From Acidobacteriota bacterium (lineage in GTDB: Bacteria; Acidobacteriota; Terriglobia; Terriglobales; Acidobacteriaceae), in the NCBI GenBank assembly GCA_018268775.1, contig JAFDVV010000009.1, forward strand, positions 1 through 45,853: a stretch of DNA of 45,853 nt, written 5' to 3'. Positions 41,149 to 45,853 of this stretch are shown one piece after another. The position numbers and the translations under genes were made by a program. The notes beneath the pieces were generated by a model. That model saw only the letters and a list, made by a program, of their open reading frames with translations. It had not been told where the DNA came from and made no database searches. Within the stretch, counting starts at the first letter, position 1, and each line of letters begins with the position of its first letter.

Positions 41149-41937
41149 ATGGATCGCCGTCAGCTCATCACGGGTGCCGCAGCAATGTCAGCTCTTCTCT
41201 CCACCTCGGCCAGCGCCGCCGCCGGCTCGCCGCGCAGCTTCCTCGAACTCTGCACCTGGCGTCTGCACAACAGCGATGAGGAGCAGTCCAAACGCGTCGC
41301 CGAGTTTCTTCAGGGCGGGCTCTTCCCGGCAGTAACTCGCGCAGGCGCAAAGCCTATCGCCGCGCTCTCGAACCTGATCGGCCCCGACGGCCCCAGCCTC
41401 TTCTCCATCGTCGAGTACACCTCGCTCGCCGCGATCGAGAGCACGCTGGCCGCGCTCGCCGCCGACAAGGAGTACGAGAAGGCGTCACAGGTGCTTGCCT
41501 CCGGCGCGGGCATGCCCTTCGTCACCATGGAGTCGAGCCTGCTCCACAGCCTCAGCGTCCTTCCCGAGGCCGCCATCCCCACCGACGCCGCCACGCGCAA
41601 GCCGCGCATCTTCGAGCTGCGCACCTACCAGTCGCAGTCGATGGCCGCGCGCGTGAAGAAGATCGGCATGTTCAACAACGGCGAGATCGCCGTCTTCCAG
41701 CGGCTGGGCATGCGGCCCGCCTTCATCGGCGAATCCGTCATCGGCCCGCGCCAGCCCAACATCACCTACATGCTCTCGTTCGACTCGCTCGCCGAACGCG
41801 AAAAGCTGTGGAGCGCCTTCGGCTCCGACCCGGAGTGGAAGAGGCTCAGCGCGCCGCCCGAGCTCAAGGACCCGCAGATCGTCGCCAACATCTCGAACAT
41901 CATGCTGCGGCCGCTGCCCTTCTCGCCGTTGAAGTAG
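41149..41937 (+). CDS. NIPSNAP-family secreted protein
   Basis: This 262-residue protein has two tandem NIPSNAP (dimeric alpha/beta barrel-like) domains. The first begins FLELCTWRLHNSDEEQSKRVAEFLQGGLFPA (about 31-61), and the second FELRTYQSQSMAARVKKIGMFNNGEIAVFQRLGMRPAF (about 157-194) and ends SFDSLAEREKLWSAFGSDPEWKR. A Tat-like leader, MDRRQLITGAAAMSALLSTSASA, opens the protein. The ATG at 41149 is used; the frame upstream adds only MYLDSCNLDC. The function of secreted NIPSNAP proteins is unknown. It is monocistronic, followed by a palindromic element. Confidence 0.88.
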   Translation: MDRRQLITGAAAMSALLSTSASAAAGSPRSFLELCTWRLHNSDEEQSKRVAEFLQGGLFPAVTRAGAKPIAALSNLIGPDGPSLFSIVEYTSLAAIESTLAALAADKEYEKASQVLASGAGMPFVTMESSLLHSLSVLPEAAIPTDAATRKPRIFELRTYQSQSMAARVKKIGMFNNGEIAVFQRLGMRPAFIGESVIGPRQPNITYMLSFDSLAEREKLWSAFGSDPEWKRLSAPPELKDPQIVANISNIMLRPLPFSPLK

Positions 41938-41966
41938 GCCGAGTTTTCAGTCACGCGCTTTTGTTT

Positions 41967-42073
41967 GTCATTCCACTGTGAAACTGCCTGCCCTGAGCGA
42001 AGTCGAATGGGGAGGAATCCGCTTTTTGTGCTTCAGGCCGAAAGCAGATTCCTCCACTGCGTTACGGAATGAC
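41967..42073. repeat. GTCATTCC-ended palindromic element
   Basis: Terminal arms GTCATTCC (41967-41974) and GGAATGAC (42066-42073) enclose a long internal palindrome, GGAGGAATCCGCTTT/AAAGCAGATTCCTCC. It separates the convergent NIPSNAP and DUF4126 genes. It is built like the other GTCAT-ended elements but with different internal sequence. Confidence 0.8.
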
Positions 42074-42086
42074 AAAAGAATGCAAT

Positions 42087-42560
42087 TCACATCCGTGCGC
42101 AGATGAACAGCCCGCCCGAGATCGCGAGCAGGTCTTCGACCACCGCCACGACGAAGTCTGGCAGCTTGTTGTGCGTCACCAGTCCGTGGCGGATGTGGTA
42201 GCCCGCGAAGGCCGCCGCCACGCCTCCCGCGGCGCCCAGCACGGCACCGAGCGCGAGTCCCTTGCCTCCGCTGAGCGACAGCGCCGCCCCCGAGAGCGCG
42301 CCGGTGACGATGCGCGCGACCAGTCCCACCGGTGCCGTTCGCGCCGGGGTCTGCGGCAGCTTGTCCCAGATCAGCTCGCCGATGGCAAACAGGGTGAAGA
42401 GGCACAGCGCGGCCATCGTGTTCATCCAACCGAGCGGCGTGCCGTCGAGATGGATCCAGTGCAGATACGCCGCGGCGCAGACGATCGCCGGGGCCATCAT
42501 CGAACGCAGCCCCGCCACGCAGCCAATCAGGAAACAGAGCAGAAGCACGGTAAAGACCAT
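42087..42560 (-). CDS. DUF4126 membrane protein
   Basis: This 157-residue protein has four predicted membrane helices and glycine-rich segments. VFTVLLLCFLIGCVAGLRSMMAPAIVCAAAYLHW (2-35) with the GLRSMMAP signature identifies DUF4126. ALSGAALSLSGGKGLALGAVLGAAGGVAAAFAGYHIRHGL follows, and it ends VVEDLLAISGGLFICARM. The role is unknown. ATG 42560 was chosen. It is convergent with NIPSNAP and upstream of a large MITE-like element. Confidence 0.88.
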   Translation of the reverse strand: MVFTVLLLCFLIGCVAGLRSMMAPAIVCAAAYLHWIHLDGTPLGWMNTMAALCLFTLFAIGELIWDKLPQTPARTAPVGLVARIVTGALSGAALSLSGGKGLALGAVLGAAGGVAAAFAGYHIRHGLVTHNKLPDFVVAVVEDLLAISGGLFICARM

Positions 42561-42693
42561 CTCGCACGTCCTTTCCTTCCAGGATTTCCGACCGCAGGCA
42601 TTGTGCGCCAACGCACCCTCAAACGCAATCCGCGACCGCGGTTATCCGGTCAATCCGTGGTCGCACTGAAACGAGGCCCAAGCCCTAAAGCGT

Positions 42694-42963
42694 GTCATCA
42701 AATTGGTTTCTCCAGTCGATAGGTATCTCTTGTCATCCCGACCGGAGCGCAGCGGAGTGGAGGGACCTGCTTTTTGCGTTCCTATGCTGAACCTGCGGTT
42801 TGCTTTATTGCCGGGAACCCGCGGCAGAAAGCAGGTTTCTTCCACCCCAGCGAGCAGGCTCGCCGGGGACCCCGGTTTCTCCACTCCGCACCTCACAATA
42901 AAACTGTGAGATGCTGCGGTCGAAATGACACTTTTTCTTTTGCCCGATGGCAAGTTTGATGAC
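42694..42963 (+). repeat. MITE-like composite element, copy 3
   Basis: Outer terminal arms GTCATCAAA (42694-42702) and TTTGATGAC (42955-42963) surround an inner element 42732-42929 that runs from GTCATCCCGACCGGAG to CGGTCGAAATGAC. Inner palindromes pair GGGACCTGCTTT with AAAGCAGGTTTC and CTCACA with TGTGAG. It is almost the same as 23977-24177 and inverted relative to 640-764. No ORF. Confidence 0.88.
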
Positions 42964-43001
42964 AAACCCTGGGATGCTAGGCTGAAGGTAAAGACGACCC
43001 G

Positions 43002-44138
43002 ATGCCTGCTGCACTCCAAACCTCAGCCGTGTTCCGCGCCATCGCCTGCGCAGCCACAACCGCGCTGCCGCTGCTTACATCGTGCGCCAGCCCTGGGCCG
43101 CCGCGTCCGCCTTCGCTGCATCTTCCCGCCGTCGTTGCCGACCTCACCGCACAGCGCGTCGGCAATCGGGTCATTCTGCGCTGGACGACACCTGCCCGCA
43201 CCACCGACAACCTCAAAGTGCCGGAGCCGCTCACCGCGCAGATATGCCGCGACCCCGGCCTTGCGTCTGCATTGCCCTCGGGAGATCCGCCGTGCACCGT
43301 GGTGCTGCACGCCGCCGTGAAGCCGGGGCCATCGGAGGCCGCCGACCCTCTGCCCGCGACACTCACTGCCGACCCTGTCGCCGCGCTTGCCTACCGTGTG
43401 CGCATCCTCAACCCCGAAGGACGCTTTGCCGACGCATCGAAGCCCGCCATCGCGCCTGCCGGAGCAGCTCCGCCCCCGATGGCGGCATTTCACGCCACTG
43501 GCACGCGCGACGGCGCGCTGTTGCAGTGGACGGCGCTGGCGTCGCCGTCGGTGGTCGAGCTGCAACGCACCCTCATCGTTACTGCCACGCCGCAACCGCG
43601 CCCGAAAAAGTCGAGCCTTCAGCTCGAGCCGGAGGAAGCTGCAACCGTCCTGCTGCGCTCGGCAGACGTGAACGCCGCCACCGACCCGGGCGGCACGCTC
43701 GACCGCACCGCGAAGCGCGGCGGGCGCTACACCTATCGCGCGCAACGCGTCCGCACCGTGACGGTCGCCGGTAAAACTCTTGAGCTGCGCGGCGAACTCT
43801 CGCAGCCCGTCGAGCTCGACTTCGCCGACACCTTCGCCCCGGCGACTCCCACCGGACTGGCCAGCGTTCCATCGGGCAGCAACGACAAGGCGGCCATCGA
43901 CCTCTCATGGCAGCCCGTTACCGAGAGCAACCTGGCGGGATACAACGTCTATCGCCGCACGGCATCGGGGGCCTTCGAGCGTCTGAACGTCACGCCGGTC
44001 CTCGGCCCGGCCTTCTCCGACTCCACCGTTACCCCCGGCACCGGCTATACCTATCGCGTCACCGCTGTCACCACCGCCGGCAACGAGGGCGCACCCTCGA
44101 CCGAGGTCACGGAGACCGCGCAGGCACCGAATCCCTGA
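43002..44138 (+). CDS. Fibronectin type III lipoprotein
   Basis: This 378-residue protein has a lipoprotein signal peptide with lipobox LLTSC (Cys at 28; AIACAATTALPLLTSCASPG). The middle has two beta-sandwich-like segments (PAVVADLTAQRVGNRVILRWTTPA, about 43-66, and AAFHATGTRDGALLQWTA). The C-terminal fibronectin type III domain, about 288-374, reads TPTGLASVPSGSNDKAAIDLSWQPVTESNLAGYNVYRR and then GTGYTYRVTAVTTAGNEGAPS. It is probably an outer- or inner-membrane anchored scaffold. The ATG at 43002 has no strong ribosome-binding site. No enzymatic residues are seen. It follows the MITE-like element by 38 bases. Confidence 0.85.
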   Translation: MPAALQTSAVFRAIACAATTALPLLTSCASPGPPRPPSLHLPAVVADLTAQRVGNRVILRWTTPARTTDNLKVPEPLTAQICRDPGLASALPSGDPPCTVVLHAAVKPGPSEAADPLPATLTADPVAALAYRVRILNPEGRFADASKPAIAPAGAAPPPMAAFHATGTRDGALLQWTALASPSVVELQRTLIVTATPQPRPKKSSLQLEPEEAATVLLRSADVNAATDPGGTLDRTAKRGGRYTYRAQRVRTVTVAGKTLELRGELSQPVELDFADTFAPATPTGLASVPSGSNDKAAIDLSWQPVTESNLAGYNVYRRTASGAFERLNVTPVLGPAFSDSTVTPGTGYTYRVTAVTTAGNEGAPSTEVTETAQAPNP

Positions 44139-44214
44139 ACCATCTCGAACTGAAGTTCGAGGACAGATGCCTGTTAAAGCGCGGTTTTAGCCCGCCGTCT
44201 GCCAACGACGTCTT

Positions 44215-44373
44215 GTTAAGGGCACGGCTTTAACCGTGCCGCAATGCTACTGCCAGCATGCGGCTTCAGCCGCTGAGGTATTCTTTTCGCCTGGAGCTGA
44301 CGGCAGAACCTCAGGGGCTGAAGCCCCTCTTTCGTACATGCTCTCTCAGCACGGCTAAAGCCGTGCCCTTAAC
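44215..44373. repeat. Nested inverted-repeat element (GTTAAGGGCACGGC)
   Basis: Outer arms of 24 bases (44215-44238 and 44350-44373) match with one mismatch. Inner arms GCTTCAGCCGCTGAGGT (44263-44279) and ACCTCAGGGGCTGAAGC (44308-44324) match with one mismatch. It lies between the Fn3 lipoprotein and the FAH gene and creates a spurious upstream extension of the FAH frame. Confidence 0.85.
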
Positions 44374-44407
44374 GAAACTAAGCTTGAAACAACTGGAGAC
44401 CGTCACG

Positions 44408-45232
44408 ATGAAATACTGCAAGTTCCTCTCATCCTCCGGTACCCCGCGCTATGCCAATCTCGAAGACCGCAACGGCGTGCTCTGGGCCGCGTCCCTGATG
44501 GAGCCTCCGGTCGAAGACCTGGCCACGCAACTCGCCATCCTCAACGCGCCCGAGCCATTCACCGCCGCGCCGCTCTCGTCGCTCAAGCTGCTGCCGCCGG
44601 TCACGCCCTCGAAGATCGTCTGCGTAGGCCGTAACTACAAGGAGCACGCCGCCGAGCTGGGCAACGAGGTGCCCAAAGAGCCGCTGCTCTTCCTGAAGCC
44701 GCCGTCGTCGCTGCTTGCACCGGGCGGGACAGTCCGCATGCCTGCGCTCTCCAAACGCATCGACTACGAGGGCGAACTGGCGATCGTAGTCGGCAAACGC
44801 TGCTCGCGCCTCTCGCCCGCCGAGGACACACGCAGCTACATTCGCGGCTACACCATCGTCAACGACGTCACCGCCCGCGACATCCAGAAGTCCGACGGCC
44901 AGTGGACGCGCGGCAAGGGCTGGGACACCTTCTGCCCCGCCGGCCCAATAGTCGCCCTCACAGATCCAGACGAGATCGACCCGCTCAACGGCGGCCCCGT
45001 CACCGTCACCACACGCCTCAACGGCCAGGTGAAGCAGCACGGCTCGACCGCCGACCTTATCTTCCCGCTCGACTTTCTGCTGCGCTACATCTCCGCGTCG
45101 ATCACGCTCGAACCCGGCGACCTCATTCCCACCGGAACGCCAGCAGGTGTAGGCCCCGTCCAACCGGGCGACACCGTCGAGGTTGAGGTGACAGGGCTGG
45201 GCGTGCTCAGAAACACCTTCGCGACGGAGTGA
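44408..45232 (+). CDS. Fumarylacetoacetate hydrolase family protein
   Basis: This 274-residue FAH-family enzyme hydrolyses or decarboxylates C-C bonds in 2,4-diketo or oxo acids. KIVCVGRNYKEHAAELG (about 70-86) is the family's start block, RIDYEGELAIVVGKR (about 117-131) holds the metal-binding Glu pair, NDVTARDIQ (about 154-162) the metal-binding Asp, and GDLIPTGTPAGVGPVQPGDTVEVEVTGLG (read through) the conserved end. The exact substrate (acylpyruvate, oxaloacetate or homoprotocatechuate intermediates) is not determinable. ATG 44408 follows GGAGACC; the 50-residue extension upstream comes from the repeat and is rejected. A SnoaL-like gene follows. Confidence 0.93.
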   Translation: MKYCKFLSSSGTPRYANLEDRNGVLWAASLMEPPVEDLATQLAILNAPEPFTAAPLSSLKLLPPVTPSKIVCVGRNYKEHAAELGNEVPKEPLLFLKPPSSLLAPGGTVRMPALSKRIDYEGELAIVVGKRCSRLSPAEDTRSYIRGYTIVNDVTARDIQKSDGQWTRGKGWDTFCPAGPIVALTDPDEIDPLNGGPVTVTTRLNGQVKQHGSTADLIFPLDFLLRYISASITLEPGDLIPTGTPAGVGPVQPGDTVEVEVTGLGVLRNTFATE

Positions 45233-45291
45233 ACCTTTAATACGCCAGCCCGTATAGAACTCCAACAACATCGTCACAGGACAGGAGTTCC

Positions 45292-45828
45292 ATGCGAAGA
45301 CATCTCCTCAAAGCCGCTCTCGCCCTTCCTCTGCTCGGTATTACGCCTGTCTTTGCGCAGGACAGCAACAGCGCAACACACGGTGACAAAGGCGCGCTCT
45401 ACCAGACAGTACTCTCGCTCGACCGGCAACTCTTCGACGCGGCCAATCACTGCGACTATGCCAGGCTGACCGAGATGGTCGACGAGAATCTTGAGTTCTA
45501 TCACGACAAGGGCGGCCTCATGGCCGGCCGCAAGACCTTCCTCGAATCCATCAGGAACAACACCTGCGGCAAGATGATCCGCGAACTGGTTCCTGGCTCG
45601 ATGGAGGTCTACCCCATCAAGGACTACGGGGCCATGCAGTTCGCCACGCACCGCTTCCACCACCCCGGGCACGAGAAGGAGTTTCCCGGCGCGCGCGAGC
45701 TTGGCATGACCCGCTTCCTCGATCCCGGCGCAGCGGAGTGGCCCGTCGGCGAAGCCAAATTCCTCCACATCTGGCACTTCAAAGATGGCTCCTGGAAGTT
45801 GACCCGCGTCGTCAGCTACGACCACTAG
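45292..45828 (+). CDS. SnoaL/DUF4440-like secreted protein
   Basis: This 178-residue protein has a signal peptide (RRHLLKAALALPLLGITPVFAQ, about 2-23) and an NTF2-like cone fold of the DUF4440/SnoaL type. The N-terminal helix is LDRQLFDAANHCDYARLTEMVDENLEFYHDKGGLMAGRKTFLESI (about 43-87), followed by strands ending FLHIWHFKDGSWKLTRVVSYDH. The Cys and His residues are not in an obvious catalytic set. The ATG at 45292 follows AGGAGTTCC. The role is unknown; such proteins may bind small ligands. It is near the window end and the gene is complete. Confidence 0.88.
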   Translation: MRRHLLKAALALPLLGITPVFAQDSNSATHGDKGALYQTVLSLDRQLFDAANHCDYARLTEMVDENLEFYHDKGGLMAGRKTFLESIRNNTCGKMIRELVPGSMEVYPIKDYGAMQFATHRFHHPGHEKEFPGARELGMTRFLDPGAAEWPVGEAKFLHIWHFKDGSWKLTRVVSYDH

Positions 45829-45853
45829 GGCCTGTTATGAACTTAAAGGGGAA

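Noticed and set aside
1..45853. tRNA, rRNA, CRISPR array or transposase genes
   Set aside because: No cloverleaf-like gene, regularly spaced direct repeats or transposase motif was recognised by reading; a tRNA or CRISPR scan would be decisive.

Overview
The window looks like a chromosomal segment of a soil Acidobacteriota, most likely class Terriglobia (Edaphobacter/Granulicella/Terriglobus-like). This is inferred from the gene families (a VWFA-related acidobacterial secreted protein, GH76 and GH116 enzymes, a DUF1080 protein, GatCA, bactofilin), the GC-rich coding style and the many short palindromic intergenic elements with GTCAT...ATGAC ends. No sequence search was possible. No rRNA, tRNA, CRISPR array, transposase gene or replication origin was recognised.

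Layout. (1) 1-3289: dTDP-rhamnose genes (rfbA tail, rfbD, rfbC) with an inserted VOC-fold protein and a GmhB-like phosphatase; rfbD, VOC and gmhB are coupled by two ATGA stop/start overlaps. (2) 3678-7870: initiating sugar-phosphate transferase, GT4 glycosyltransferase, a DUF721/DciA protein, gatC and gatA. (3) 8077-20370: the exopolysaccharide or O-antigen export and assembly locus. It holds a large multi-SLBB export protein, two GT2 glycosyltransferases, a Wzy/O-antigen-ligase-like membrane protein, a Wzx flippase, an unrecognised putative glycosyltransferase, a Wzz chain-length regulator, and a remarkable fusion of a PAP2 phosphatase to a Wzi-type outer-membrane barrel. The pathway can be read as lipid-linked initiation (3678), sugar addition (4450, 10803, 13115, possibly 15669), flipping (14263), polymerisation (11600), length control (16493) and export or surface attachment (8077, 17746). 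No tyrosine autokinase gene is present. (4) 20603-32666: a mixed region of small secreted proteins, DUF1080, FmdE-like, MarC, an MDR oxidoreductase, bactofilin, a Tat-exported GH116 glycosidase, DUF2752 and GYF-domain membrane proteins, a methyltransferase and a cupin. (5) 32728-45853: TfoX-like protein, GH76, a class A beta-lactamase, a zinc alcohol dehydrogenase, a VWFA protein, murQ, ruvB, NIPSNAP, DUF4126, an Fn3 lipoprotein, an FAH-family protein and a SnoaL-like protein.

The structure least explained by genes is the set of palindromic repeats. I can see at least four families. One (GGGTGCCC hairpins at 35257, 38466 and 39135) has one copy in frame inside murQ, adding about 27 residues, and its stems differ in sequence between copies while keeping their pairing. 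Another is a MITE-like element of about 200-270 bp present three times (640-764 inverted, 23977-24177, 42694-42963). The strongest candidates for undescribed biology are the PAP2-Wzi fusion, the murQ insertion with its hairpin family, and the unrecognised gene at 15669-16496.
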